Source of the DNA: CAZDXB01 sp964509335
GTDB taxonomy: Bacteria; Bacteroidota; Ignavibacteria; Kapaibacteriales; UBA2268
Reading direction: 5' to 3'
Length of the DNA: 64,000 nt
Assembly: GCA_964509335.1 (NCBI GenBank)
Contig: CAZDXB010000013.1
Location: 1 to 64,000 of the forward strand
Below, piece after piece: positions 17,692-27,529 of this stretch (positions within the stretch are counted from its first letter, which is position 1; each line of letters opens with the position of its first letter). The notes below the pieces were generated by a model, which did no database searches, was not told where the DNA came from, and saw nothing but the letters and a program-made list of their open reading frames with translations. The translations under genes were made by a program, and so were the position numbers.

Positions 17692-18864
17692 TTACGCCTT
17701 CTTCCCGTCCTTCGGCATCTTTAATATAAACGGGACGCCGACGAGCGACAGCGCCGCGCTTATTATATAGGTGTAATCCAAACTTATTAAATCGCCTAAA
17801 AAGCCGATTAAAAGAACTACAATCGAGCCGCTCATGAAATTCAATGTCATAAAAACGCTGTTAGCCGAAGCGGGATACTCCTTTTCACTGTCCATAACGT
17901 AAGCCATCGCCACGGGGCTGTAAGCGAAAACCATCAGCCCGAGAATAATTAAAATTGGGAACAAAACCCAACCGTCCGCGTAAACGAACAAGACCATTAT
18001 AACCGGCGCTATTAAGGAAACTATGAGAAGCATTTTTCGCCTGCCGATAATATCCGAAATAGAACCCGAAGCGAAAGCTCCTCCAGCGCCCGCTATCTCG
18101 ATAATCGACAGCGAAGCGCCCGCCAACCATAAACTAGCTCCTTTGGAAGTCAAATAAGTCGGCAAAAAGGACGTTAAAGCCAGTATCATAAACGACTTTG
18201 AAACTACCAAAGCTCCCGCGATAATAAATACGGGCTTCAATCTTTTTAGAACGACTTTCAGTCCGTTTACGCTTTTTCTGGCGGCTTCTTCGTTTTTTAG
18301 ATTAAACTTGCGCAACCTCCAATATAAAACTAGGGAAACGCCTATCCCCAAAAACATCGTTCTGTAAGTTCCTTCCAGTCCCCAAATCGAAACCGCGCCT
18401 AAAATAATTATCGGTCCTAAAGTTCTTGCGAGTTCGCCGCCGAGCATAAAAAACGACATTCCCGTCCCTATTTTATCTCCGGCTATGCGCCTTATAGCCG
18501 CAGGCGCGGGAACATGATATATAGCCGAGCTAACGCCCGCCAGCAAAAGCAAACCGCACAGAAAATAAAACGAAGGGGCGTATCCTATAAAACTCATCGT
18601 CGCGGCGGTAGCTGCCGGCGCTATTATAATAAAATACTTCGGACCGATTCTATCGGCGAAAATACCTATGAACGGACTTATTATCGACGGCGCTCGCACT
18701 AAGAATATCAACGACCCCGCCAAAGCGTAGCTCAACCCGAATTTATCGATTAACAGCGGCAGCAAAGGCGGCAGAAAAGCCGTGTAAATGTCGTGCGACA
18801 TATGACTAAAGCCGATTAAGCCGATTGTCCGAGCGTGGAATTTATTTTTAACTTCGTCCGCCAT
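17692..18864 (-). CDS. MFS transporter (Fsr-like exporter)
   Basis: A 390-residue 12-helix major facilitator. The opening GFSHMSHDIYTAFLPPLLP with a FGLSYALAGSL loop is typical of the fosmidomycin-resistance (Fsr) branch, and DRIGPK and DIIGRRK are the two half-repeat A motifs between helices 2/3 and 8/9. The substrate is unknown. I chose the ATG at 18864; an in-frame TTG 33 bases upstream lacks support. It is probably transcribed alone: repeat element copy 2 lies beyond its 3' end and the TPR gene diverges upstream. Confidence 0.85.
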   Translation of the reverse strand: MADEVKNKFHARTIGLIGFSHMSHDIYTAFLPPLLPLLIDKFGLSYALAGSLIFLVRAPSIISPFIGIFADRIGPKYFIIIAPAATAATMSFIGYAPSFYFLCGLLLLAGVSSAIYHVPAPAAIRRIAGDKIGTGMSFFMLGGELARTLGPIIILGAVSIWGLEGTYRTMFLGIGVSLVLYWRLRKFNLKNEEAARKSVNGLKVVLKRLKPVFIIAGALVVSKSFMILALTSFLPTYLTSKGASLWLAGASLSIIEIAGAGGAFASGSISDIIGRRKMLLIVSLIAPVIMVLFVYADGWVLFPILIILGLMVFAYSPVAMAYVMDSEKEYPASANSVFMTLNFMSGSIVVLLIGFLGDLISLDYTYIISAALSLVGVPFILKMPKDGKKA

Positions 18865-19015
18865 TTTTCTCGTTTGATTTTGCCGAAAAAAAAGCAACTT
18901 AATAAAATTATTCCAAATCTATCAAAATCTTCGCGCTCCGCTAGCAACAATCAAAGATAGATTTCGTCTTAAAAGTATTCTATCGAATTTTAACGCTTAA
19001 TATTACGAAAACGAT

Positions 19016-20809
19016 ATGAGAATAATGAAAATAGTTGCAGTCTTATTATTAATAGCGTCGGCGAACTTCGCGGCGCAAGCGCAGAGTTCGAGCTCGAAAT
19101 TTAAATTCGCCAAATCATTCGAAGAAAGCGGCGACTTTGAAACAGCGGCTCGGCTTTTTAAAGAGCTACACGAGAAGTATCCGAATAACGCTAACTACTT
19201 TGACGGCGTGGTTAGAAATCTGAAAGCGCAGAACAAATTCTCCAAACTCGCTCCCATCGTAAAAAAACAATTAGAAAGAGACGAAACTGTAAAAAACTAC
19301 GCTCTATTAGGCGAGCTTTATTGGAAACTGGGCAAAGTGGATTCGGCGAACTCCGTTTGGGAAAAAGCGATAGACTTATCGCCGGAACTGAAATCGACTT
19401 ACCAGACCGTCGCCGAATCGCAAATGAACGCTCAACAATTTCCAAAAGCTATTAAGGCTTATCTCGAGGGCAGAGATAATCTAGACAAACACGACGTTTT
19501 CGCCAACGAACTTTCGGAATTATATATAATCGCCGGCGACTATAAAAAAGGAATGGAAGAAATACTTACTCTGTTTTACAAAACCCGCGATTTGGCTTTG
19601 GCTCAAGGCAGAATCTCCGCTCTTCTGACATCGCCAAACGCCAAACAATACGTCGGCGAAGTATTGAAAGAAGAAACCGAAGACAGACCAAATTCTTTGA
19701 TAATGAAAATATACGCTTGGTATTTAAGAACTATCGGCGAGCTGAACAAAGCCTTCGAAATCTATAAAGAATTAGACGAAAAGCTAAACACCGGCGGCAA
19801 AGAAGTAATCAATTTCGCTAATTCCTCCAGAAAAGACGCCCAGTACGATATAGCCCTGAAAGCGTACGAACACATAATCTCTATGGACAAACAAAGCAAA
19901 TATTTAAGCTCGGCTCTTTACGGCTACCCCAGAGCCTTGGAACAGAAGACGTTAACCGGCTCGAAATTATCGCCGGAAGACGCTGAAAGAATAATCGAAC
20001 GCTATCGCGAAATAATCCGAAGGTTTCCCCAAAACAACCTCGCCAAAGAAGCTCGTTACAGAATAGCTACAATCTCAACTCAATTTCTTGATGACAACGA
20101 AACGGCTAAGAAAGAATTAAGCGAAATAATACATAAATACCCTAACTCCAGCTTAGCCGCGAAAGCGCTTAATTTATTGGCGGAAATAGCCGTTTCCGAA
20201 GGAAAGCTCAAAGAAGCGTATAATATTTATAAAAAGACAGAGAAAGAATACGCTAGAATAAACGCTAACGAAAGCATAAAAGCCGAATACGGAATGGCGG
20301 AAATCCTGTTTTATCAAAAAGGATTAGATTCGGCGCAAAACTCGTTCGCAAGACTGGCTTCCAACACCGACTCGGACGTAGCCAACGACGCTCTGGAAAA
20401 AGCCGTCTTAATAGACGACAACAAGGATATGATAAAAGCGTTAAATACTTACGCGAAAGCCGAACTAAACAAAAGACAAAATAAAATAGACTCGGCGTTG
20501 AAGCTATATCTATATTCCGCCGATTTAGGCGAAGGAAAGGACTTAGCCGAAAGAAGCCTTCTCGACGCGGCTAAGCTGTATTACAAAAAAGCCGACTACG
20601 AAAGCGGTTTGAAGAGCTTAAACCGACTGCTCGAAAACTACCCTAAATCCATCTACAAAGACGAAGCTTTGCTGTTAATAAGTCAGTTTCATGAAAAACA
20701 AAAAGATAAGGAATCGGCGATAAATGCCCTGACTCAATTAATTACCGAATATCCCAATTCGATATATTTGGAAGAAGCCAGACAAAAAATCAGAAAGTTA
20801 AGGGATTAA
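19016..20809 (+). CDS. Exported tetratricopeptide-repeat protein
   Basis: 597 residues: a signal peptide (IVAVLLLIASANFAAQAQ) then helical TPR-like repeats along the whole length, with recognisable units such as FEESGDFETAARLFKELHEKYPNN and QKDKESAINALTQLITEYPNS. The C-terminal repeats resemble those of YbgF/BamD-type envelope proteins. It probably acts as a periplasmic or outer-membrane scaffold; no enzyme motif is visible. A second ATG three codons in (19025) is an equally possible start. It stands alone, diverging from the MFS gene. Confidence 0.85.
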   Translation: MRIMKIVAVLLLIASANFAAQAQSSSSKFKFAKSFEESGDFETAARLFKELHEKYPNNANYFDGVVRNLKAQNKFSKLAPIVKKQLERDETVKNYALLGELYWKLGKVDSANSVWEKAIDLSPELKSTYQTVAESQMNAQQFPKAIKAYLEGRDNLDKHDVFANELSELYIIAGDYKKGMEEILTLFYKTRDLALAQGRISALLTSPNAKQYVGEVLKEETEDRPNSLIMKIYAWYLRTIGELNKAFEIYKELDEKLNTGGKEVINFANSSRKDAQYDIALKAYEHIISMDKQSKYLSSALYGYPRALEQKTLTGSKLSPEDAERIIERYREIIRRFPQNNLAKEARYRIATISTQFLDDNETAKKELSEIIHKYPNSSLAAKALNLLAEIAVSEGKLKEAYNIYKKTEKEYARINANESIKAEYGMAEILFYQKGLDSAQNSFARLASNTDSDVANDALEKAVLIDDNKDMIKALNTYAKAELNKRQNKIDSALKLYLYSADLGEGKDLAERSLLDAAKLYYKKADYESGLKSLNRLLENYPKSIYKDEALLLISQFHEKQKDKESAINALTQLITEYPNSIYLEEARQKIRKLRD

Positions 20810-20946
20810 AGACTGATTCATAAGTAATATTAAGAGCTTTTCTAATATTTTGGGAGAGGGGAGGGGGGCAAAAATCTTAATTACAGAAGTCTCGCTTCCT
20901 TAGGATGACCTCTATGCGTCATTGAGGTTGCCTCAAAGCTCGCCTG

Positions 20947-21306
20947 TTACTCCTCCCAAGGTAAATTAACCTCGATTTGTTTGCTTTTGTCTATATCGTC
21001 GATAGGTATTTTCGGGCTTATTTTGCGCGAAAGATAAGCCATTACCGGCTCTATTTGGGATTTGGGGACGTCCGCCCAAGAAACTTTTAGGCCGTATTTC
21101 GAGAAGGCTTGAATGGCGAGTTCTTCTCGTTCTTTCTCTAATTCGTCCCTGATTTTTCCGCCGCCTATTTTTACCACTACGTTAGCTTGCAAACGATACC
21201 AAATTATATAAACCCCTTTAGACCATTTAACATATCTATGGTCTAAATCTAATTTGTTCAATTCGCACCACACGTCTTTTTTACATTTGTACCATTCAAG
21301 TTCCAT
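20947..21306 (-). CDS. Hypothetical protein, possible GIY-YIG-like fold
   Basis: 119 residues, no signal peptide. GVYIIWY (31-37), a following strand VVVKIGGG and IRDELEKERE recall the GVYxI...YVGxG...R layout of GIY-YIG proteins, and a late acidic residue (IEPVMAYL) is where that family keeps its catalytic Glu. The second tyrosine (YIG reads KIG) is missing, so nuclease activity is doubtful. It lies 60 bases downstream of rsmE on the same strand. Confidence 0.55.
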   Translation of the reverse strand: MELEWYKCKKDVWCELNKLDLDHRYVKWSKGVYIIWYRLQANVVVKIGGGKIRDELEKEREELAIQAFSKYGLKVSWADVPKSQIEPVMAYLSRKISPKIPIDDIDKSKQIEVNLPWEE

Positions 21307-21366
21307 AAACTAATCCCGCAAAATTATTACATATCGATACAAATTTAGCAAACAATATACCAAATA

Positions 21367-22065
21367 TTATCGGATAAACGAGGAAATTATTGAAAGCGCG
21401 GAAACCGCGGCTGTCTCGGTTCTCAATCTCCTCGCGCTTAAACGCCAAAGAGACAACTTTTCGTTCGCTTTCAATCTGCTAAGTTCTTCCGGCGAAAAGC
21501 CGCCCTCGGGTCCGACTAAAACGAGAATGTCGTCTCGGATATTTTTTATATCCGGCTCGAAGCCTTCGGCGTCCGCTAAAACTATGTTTGGAAATTTATC
21601 GAATTTCTTCTCGACTTTGTCGATTTTAATCGGCGAGTGAAAAATTGGGATTCTCGAACGCATAGATTGCTTAATCGCCGCTATAGATTTCGCGCGCAAT
21701 CTGTAGAGATTAACTTCTTTTTTCTGACTCCGTTCCGTTATCAAGGGAAATATCTCCGAAACGCCTAATTCTATCGCTTTTTCGACGGCGAATTCAAATC
21801 GATTCCTATCTTTCAAAATTCCAATAGCCAAAGCTATTTTTACCGAAGGCTCGCCGAATTCTTCGTAAAATTCAGTAATTCTAGCTCTCGTTCGACCTTT
21901 GTCGATTTCATCGACAACCGCTTTCGCCGCCAAGCCTTCGCCGTTTACGACAAAAAAAGAATCGCCGGCTTTTAAGCGCAAAGCTTTTAAGTGCTTGGCT
22001 TCTTCGCCGGCGATTCTAACTATAGTATCAGATTTACTTAATTCTCGACTATACAAACATTCCAT
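21367..22065 (-). CDS. rsmE: 16S rRNA m3U1498 methyltransferase
   Basis: Methylates N3 of U1498 in 16S rRNA with SAM. The 232 residues hold an N-terminal PUA-like domain (HLKALRLKAGDSFFV) and a SPOUT knot domain with the conserved LVGPEGGFSPEE (about 180-192) and RLRTETAAVSAL near the end. Its ATG overlaps the stop of the upstream T9SS gene (TAATG), so the two are probably translated from one mRNA despite unrelated roles. Confidence 0.95.
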   Translation of the reverse strand: MECLYSRELSKSDTIVRIAGEEAKHLKALRLKAGDSFFVVNGEGLAAKAVVDEIDKGRTRARITEFYEEFGEPSVKIALAIGILKDRNRFEFAVEKAIELGVSEIFPLITERSQKKEVNLYRLRAKSIAAIKQSMRSRIPIFHSPIKIDKVEKKFDKFPNIVLADAEGFEPDIKNIRDDILVLVGPEGGFSPEELSRLKANEKLSLWRLSARRLRTETAAVSALSIISSFIR

Positions 22066-23990
22066 TATCTCGATACAATTAGTTTTTTAACGGCGTAACC
22101 TAAATACGAATCGACCAAAACGAAATATTCTCCGCCCGGCAAATCCGATACGTTCAATTTAACTTCGTTCGAGCCAAACGCCAAATTTTTATTTAGCTCT
22201 TTCACGATTTCGCCGTTAATATTATATAAGTTCACCGTTACGTCGCTCGCTCGCTCAAGGTAAACGCTCAAGTTAACCAAGTCGTTGGCGGGATTGGGCG
22301 TTATTTCGCTTAAACGAATTCGCCCGTCCAATTGCGATATTCTATCTACGCCAGACGGATTTTCTTCAATCGGAACGAAAGCCGCGTAAACGTTCAAGTC
22401 TCCGTCGCCGCTTCTTCCGTCAGCCCACACGGGTATAGCGTATCCTTTCGTCGTCAGCAAAGCGTTGTATTCTCCAATTCCGAAATCACTGTTCATCTCG
22501 CCCACAGTGTTAAAATCGGTAGGCTGAGTCGTAACCTTGAAATTCTCTCTGAAATATTCTCCTCCGTTAAATGAATACGCCATATAATAATCGGTTTCCG
22601 CGTCCGCCACGTCGTTTCTTCTGTCGTACCAAGCTAAAACGACTACGCCGTTCGGATTAACGTCAACCGTCGAGTAAAATTGACAATTGCGTTTTTCTTT
22701 CATATCGTTGTTTACAACGTAAGGAGAGTTCCAAGTTTCGCCGCCGTCGGTGGAACTTGTAAAGTAAATGTCCAAACCGTTCTCGTCGTTTCCTTCCAAA
22801 CCGACTGCCGTAAAGGTTACGTATATATTGCCGGAATGGTTTCCGTTCGACTTATCGATTTTCATTTGCGGGCAAGGATACAGCCTGTCGGGATTCAATC
22901 CTTTGAATTCTTCGTATTGGTCTCCCGGTATCATCTTGCCGCCGGCGAAGTAGAAATCGCATATCTTAGTCTCGGGAGCGAAAGTTCTGCCTCCGTCGGT
23001 AGAAACTGTGTGGTATAGCGAATTTTGCTCGTTATCCACCGTCCCCCAGAATACTACGTGCACGTCTCCGTCCAAATCCACGTCTATTTGCGTAAACTGC
23101 GCCACTGCGTAATCGTTTTTATTCGCTATCGCCGGTTCGTCCGTGAATACGGAAGAGTCGGGACTCTTGCGATAAACTTGCATCTCGTAGCCGCCGGTTT
23201 CGCTCATACTCGTCAAAGACAAATAAACAGTGTTTCTATACTCCGAATTTGAACGGTCAACAGCCATCCATTGCTTATCGTAGAAGTTCGTTAATCCGTA
23301 TGTTTGATTTTGCTGGAACTTCGCTTGTGTATATGCTATATACTCGTCGTCTTCTCTTTGCCAATCGCCGCCGCCGTTCTCGGAATACGCCCAGTGCATC
23401 GAATTATAAGTCGAATCTGGCATCATTCCGCTCATCTTCATCGACATATATATCCAAGACATATAAGCCGTGCCCTCGTTGTCGAACACTAATATAGGGT
23501 CTCCGCCGCCGGCGGGCATCAGGTCTTCTCTTTTCAACTTGTTTTTAAACTCGCTTTTCGCCCAAGTCTCGCCGAAATCGGTCGTATAATATACGGGGCA
23601 AAGCATCATCTCGCTTATATCGCCGCCGTACATAGCGTTCTGGTTCATCCTAATAGGACTAATAATTATATTATTAGAATCGGTTGGATTAATCGCGGCG
23701 TGAATCTCCGATTCGGGAAGTTCGTCTTCGGAAACCGAAGTTTCTCTATTGCCCAAAACTTTGCTTTTCGATTCTTTTTTCTCGAATTTCTTGAACGAAC
23801 CGATTTTTCCCGTTTTCTGATATTCAATGGCTTCTTCCGGAGTTATCTTGAATTTCTCCTCTATCATAAATTCAATTCCTGGATTTTTCTCGGCTTCTTC
23901 GCTTTCTTGCGCGAAACCTAACGAACTCACAGTTACCGATAAAACAACCGCCAAAATCAACAGCTTATAGAATCTCTCAAAATACTTCAT
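22065..23990 (-). CDS. Exported sialidase-fold beta-propeller with T9SS sorting domain
   Basis: 641 residues with a signal peptide (LLILAVVLSVTVSSLGFAQ), a charged region (about 30-75), a BNR/sialidase-like propeller (about 80-540; TTDFGETWAKS, STDGGRTFAPE, STDGGETWNSP, SFNGGEYF) and a type A sorting domain (about 560-641; ITPNPANDLVNLSVY through VKKLIVSR). The active-site arginines and aspartates of true sialidases are not evident, so binding is more likely than hydrolysis. GGAGG lies 6 bases before the ATG. It overlaps rsmE by one base. Confidence 0.86.
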   Translation of the reverse strand: MKYFERFYKLLILAVVLSVTVSSLGFAQESEEAEKNPGIEFMIEEKFKITPEEAIEYQKTGKIGSFKKFEKKESKSKVLGNRETSVSEDELPESEIHAAINPTDSNNIIISPIRMNQNAMYGGDISEMMLCPVYYTTDFGETWAKSEFKNKLKREDLMPAGGGDPILVFDNEGTAYMSWIYMSMKMSGMMPDSTYNSMHWAYSENGGGDWQREDDEYIAYTQAKFQQNQTYGLTNFYDKQWMAVDRSNSEYRNTVYLSLTSMSETGGYEMQVYRKSPDSSVFTDEPAIANKNDYAVAQFTQIDVDLDGDVHVVFWGTVDNEQNSLYHTVSTDGGRTFAPETKICDFYFAGGKMIPGDQYEEFKGLNPDRLYPCPQMKIDKSNGNHSGNIYVTFTAVGLEGNDENGLDIYFTSSTDGGETWNSPYVVNNDMKEKRNCQFYSTVDVNPNGVVVLAWYDRRNDVADAETDYYMAYSFNGGEYFRENFKVTTQPTDFNTVGEMNSDFGIGEYNALLTTKGYAIPVWADGRSGDGDLNVYAAFVPIEENPSGVDRISQLDGRIRLSEITPNPANDLVNLSVYLERASDVTVNLYNINGEIVKELNKNLAFGSNEVKLNVSDLPGGEYFVLVDSYLGYAVKKLIVSR

Positions 23991-24194
23991 TTTTTACCTC
24001 CAAAAATCTAAACAACATTTCTTACTTTATTTTTTAATTCCGCGAAACTAGTTTCCTTTAATAACAAACTACACAAAATTTGATTTTTTGTTCCAAAAAA
24101 ATTGAAAAAAGAGTCGATTCGATTTTACAAAACTTTTGGTTATTTCGCTTCTAAGATATATTTTTATAAAATACAAAGAAACGGACGATTAGAT

Positions 24195-26426
24195 ATGGCA
24201 AAAAAATCCAGTTTTTTTAAAAACTACAACTACAGACAAACTCTGCAGTATTATCAAGACCAAGAGGAGGACAAAGGCTCTTGGTACGTTAAGATATTAA
24301 TTTTCTTAACGACTCTTTTGCTGCTAACGTTTTTCTTTTCCGTTCACTTCGACTTTGAAACCAGCCAGTCGCTCGAATACAAAACTATTCCGGGTTATAT
24401 GTGGACGGGACCGAAAATCGTAGCCGATTACAATTTCCCGATTTTTAAAAACTATAACGAATATCAATCCGAAGTAAACAAAGCTAAAAAACAAACGCCA
24501 AAGGCATTTGCCTACGACAAAGACGCCAAGAATAAATGTTTAAAGAAGTTGCAAAAAATTTACGCCAATCTTTCCTTAATGTGTAAAGACACAGTGGAAA
24601 TCAATACCGACGAAATTGAAGAATCGATTATCGACGAATTCAGAAAAATCAAAGACAAAAACTGCGAAACGAACGTAAAAAAGATATACTACAATCTAGC
24701 GGCGTTTATGAAGAAGGTTTACAAATACGGTTTCATCGACGTATCCCTATCGTCGATTGAACAACAGGAAATAGCGGCGCATTTCAATCCGAACGTTAAG
24801 AAATATTATAAAAAAGAAACCTTAACGGATTTGAACAAATTGAACTCTGAAGCCAAAGACTATCTATCCAACATAGTTTCTGAAGAAGCTATGCCGACGG
24901 CGTTGGAAATAGTCAACCATCTTAGTTTCCCAAATCTTCATTTTTCCAGCGAGCTAACCGACAAGGCTAAAGAAGCCGCCGCCAAATCTGTGCCGCGACA
25001 CGAAGGAATAGTTCGCAAAGGAGAAGTAATAGTCGCGAAAGGGCAAGTCGTATCCGAGGAAATTCTTAAAAAACTCTCCTCTTACGAAAAATCTAAGTTG
25101 CTAAAAAGCGACGTGGTTTACTCTTTCTGGTCGTTTCTCGGAGGCTTCCTGCATTCGGGAATCATATACGGACTGCTCCTTATTTATTTATTCTTTATTA
25201 GAAAAAGAATTTTCTCCGACAATTTCCAATTGTCGTTACTTTCTTCGTTGCTAGTGCTGTCGGGCTTTTTGTCTTGGCTTTCCATTACAATTCCGTCCGA
25301 CTTGCCGATTGAATTGGGGATTTTCATTCCGGCGTTCGCTATGCTGGCGGCGATAGTATTCGATTCCAGAACGGCTTTCTACACTACTGTAACAATGGCG
25401 CTGCTTGTTTCGGGCATTAGAGGAACCGATTACAGCTCCGGTCTAATCCTCCTATTCGCGGGAGCGATGGCGGCTTACACCGTAAGAGACATACAAAACC
25501 GCACCCAAATGTTTCAATCGATTTTCTACGTTTTCATCGGTTTCTTGATTGGAATAGCCGCGTTCTCACTCGAGCGAACGGCGGAAATAAGCTCGAGCTT
25601 AAATCAGATTATGATAGCGGGGCTTAACGCCGTTGTTTCGCCCTTGTTAACTTTCGGAGCGCTTCTATTGCTCGAACGCTATTCAAATATCACCACCGAC
25701 CTAAGATTACAAGAATTCGATAAACAAAATCACCCATTGTTAAATAAACTAAGCGAAGTGGCGACTGGAACTTACCAACACACATTAGCAATAGCGCACC
25801 TAGCCGAAAGATGCGCCGGAGCTATTGGAGCGAATCCTTTACTCGCTAAAGTCGGGGCTTTGTATCACGACATAGGCAAATTATCAAAACCCGAATATTT
25901 CGTCGAAAACCAAATTGAAACCGAAAACAAGCATAATCTCTTAACGCCTCAAAAAAGCGCCGAAGCGATAAAACGACACGTTACCGAGGGCATTAAGTTA
26001 GCGCACGAATATAATTTGCCGCAAAGAATAATTGATTTTATTCCGACTCATCACGGCACGACTTTAATAAAGCACTTTTACGCGACGGCTCTCGAACAAG
26101 CCGAAGACCAAAACGAAGTAAAAGAAAAAGATTTTCGCTATCCCGGTCCTAAACCTTCCAGCAAAGAAACCGCTATCGTTATGATATGCGACTTCTCTGA
26201 AGCGATATCTAGACTCGTTGGCAACAATAAAGAAAAACTTGAAAAAGAAATAGATAAAAACATAAGAGAAAGATTGCTCGACGGTCAATTCGACGAAGGC
26301 GATTTAACGCTTAAAGATTTGAAAATAATCAAAGGCGCTTGCGTTAAAAGCCTTCTGGGCTCGAGCCATAAGCGCGTTGAATATAAGGAGGCGCCGCAAA
26401 AGCCAGATTCCGGCAACGCCGACTGA
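24195..26426 (+). CDS. pgpH: 7TM-HD cyclic-di-AMP phosphodiesterase (PgpH type)
   Basis: Membrane HD-domain hydrolase that in characterised PgpH proteins cleaves c-di-AMP to pApA. Of 743 residues, 1-60 include the first membrane helix, about 70-310 form an extracytoplasmic 7TMR-HDED domain, about 315-510 hold the remaining helices, and about 530-700 the HD domain with HTLAIAHLAERC, YHDIGK (His558-Asp559) and THHGT. I chose the ATG at 24195 because the frame extends upstream only to a TTG without a ribosome site. xerD follows 4 bases later. A diadenylate cyclase gene (37072-37872) in the same window supplies the likely substrate. Confidence 0.9.
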   Translation: MAKKSSFFKNYNYRQTLQYYQDQEEDKGSWYVKILIFLTTLLLLTFFFSVHFDFETSQSLEYKTIPGYMWTGPKIVADYNFPIFKNYNEYQSEVNKAKKQTPKAFAYDKDAKNKCLKKLQKIYANLSLMCKDTVEINTDEIEESIIDEFRKIKDKNCETNVKKIYYNLAAFMKKVYKYGFIDVSLSSIEQQEIAAHFNPNVKKYYKKETLTDLNKLNSEAKDYLSNIVSEEAMPTALEIVNHLSFPNLHFSSELTDKAKEAAAKSVPRHEGIVRKGEVIVAKGQVVSEEILKKLSSYEKSKLLKSDVVYSFWSFLGGFLHSGIIYGLLLIYLFFIRKRIFSDNFQLSLLSSLLVLSGFLSWLSITIPSDLPIELGIFIPAFAMLAAIVFDSRTAFYTTVTMALLVSGIRGTDYSSGLILLFAGAMAAYTVRDIQNRTQMFQSIFYVFIGFLIGIAAFSLERTAEISSSLNQIMIAGLNAVVSPLLTFGALLLLERYSNITTDLRLQEFDKQNHPLLNKLSEVATGTYQHTLAIAHLAERCAGAIGANPLLAKVGALYHDIGKLSKPEYFVENQIETENKHNLLTPQKSAEAIKRHVTEGIKLAHEYNLPQRIIDFIPTHHGTTLIKHFYATALEQAEDQNEVKEKDFRYPGPKPSSKETAIVMICDFSEAISRLVGNNKEKLEKEIDKNIRERLLDGQFDEGDLTLKDLKIIKGACVKSLLGSSHKRVEYKEAPQKPDSGNAD

Positions 26427-26430
26427 TAAA

Positions 26431-27366
26431 ATGAAAAATAGAACAAAAAATATTGAATCCTCCTTGCCTTTCGGCTATAAAAAGGAGATAAACGCCTATA
26501 TTAACTATATTTCTTTGGAAAGAGGCTTATCCGAAAACACCAAGCATTCTTACGAAAACGACTTAACCAAGTTCGCCGAATATCTAAACGGCAACTCAAA
26601 AGCCGATTACAAAACTTGTTCTCACGAAGATATCAGCGATTTCCTATCGACGCTAAAAAATATCGGTTTGTCGGCTAACAGCCGTTCGAGATACCTGTCT
26701 TCTATCAAAGGCTTTTTCAAATTTCTGCTATCGACGGGTAAAATCGAAGCGAACGTCTCGGAAATAGTGGAAACTCCTAAACTGGAAAAGAAACTCCCCG
26801 ACGCTCTAGATATCCAAGAAGTCGAAAAAATAATGGAGCGCCCCGACGTAAAAAAACTAGCCGGCATTAGAGACAGAGCAATCCTTGAAACTTTATACGC
26901 TTGCGGCTTAAGAGCCTCCGAACTGCTAAACTTAAAGCAGAGAAACATACTCTACGAAGCCGAAGCCGTCAGAATTTTCGGCAAAGGCTCAAAAGAACGA
27001 ATCACTCCTATAGGAAGCTCCGCTTTATATTGGATAAACGAATACAAGATAAAAGCGCGCCCCCGTTTCAATAAAAAAGGAACGGCAGACGACGTCTTGT
27101 TCCTTAACCAAAGAGGCTCGAAGCTATCCAGAATGGGACTCTGGAAAATAATCGCCAAATACGCCGAGATGGCGGATTTGAAAGGACGCGTCCACCCGCA
27201 CACATTCAGACACTCATTCGCGACGCACTTGCTTGAAGGCGGCGCGGATTTGAGAGCAGTGCAAGAAATGCTCGGTCATTCGGACATTTCAACGACTCAG
27301 ATTTATACTCACTTAGACAGAGAATATATAAAGGAAGCGCACAAAACATTCCATCCGCGAGGATAG
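26431..27366 (+). CDS. xerD: Tyrosine recombinase XerD/XerC
   Basis: Site-specific recombinase that resolves chromosome dimers. The 311 residues comprise a SAM-like core-binding domain (about 20-105, EIVETPKLEKKLPDAL at its end) and a catalytic domain with the full set: Arg in CGLRASELL, Lys in GKGSKERITP, HTFRHSFATHLLEGG, LGHSDISTTQIYTH and nucleophile Tyr292. The start at 26431 is 4 bases after pgpH; the frame runs back inside pgpH without better support. No attachment site or mobile-element partner is near, so this is the housekeeping enzyme. XerC versus XerD cannot be settled here. Confidence 0.9.
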   Translation: MKNRTKNIESSLPFGYKKEINAYINYISLERGLSENTKHSYENDLTKFAEYLNGNSKADYKTCSHEDISDFLSTLKNIGLSANSRSRYLSSIKGFFKFLLSTGKIEANVSEIVETPKLEKKLPDALDIQEVEKIMERPDVKKLAGIRDRAILETLYACGLRASELLNLKQRNILYEAEAVRIFGKGSKERITPIGSSALYWINEYKIKARPRFNKKGTADDVLFLNQRGSKLSRMGLWKIIAKYAEMADLKGRVHPHTFRHSFATHLLEGGADLRAVQEMLGHSDISTTQIYTHLDREYIKEAHKTFHPRG

Positions 27367-27529
27367 TTTTTTTGTTCTTTAGAAATACGTAACTTTGTTT
27401 GTAATTTAAAAAAACGTATATTAAAAGGTAAATTAGATTCAAAAAGAGCCGAAGAAAATATAATCGATAGTAAATCGAAAAAGAATATAAGACGGCGGCT
27501 GTAAAACAAGGAATACTCTTAATAACCTG

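Noticed and set aside
26431..27366. Integrase of a mobile element
   Set aside because: The protein has the length and motifs of Xer recombinases, sits 4 bases after pgpH, and has no att-like repeats or cargo next to it.
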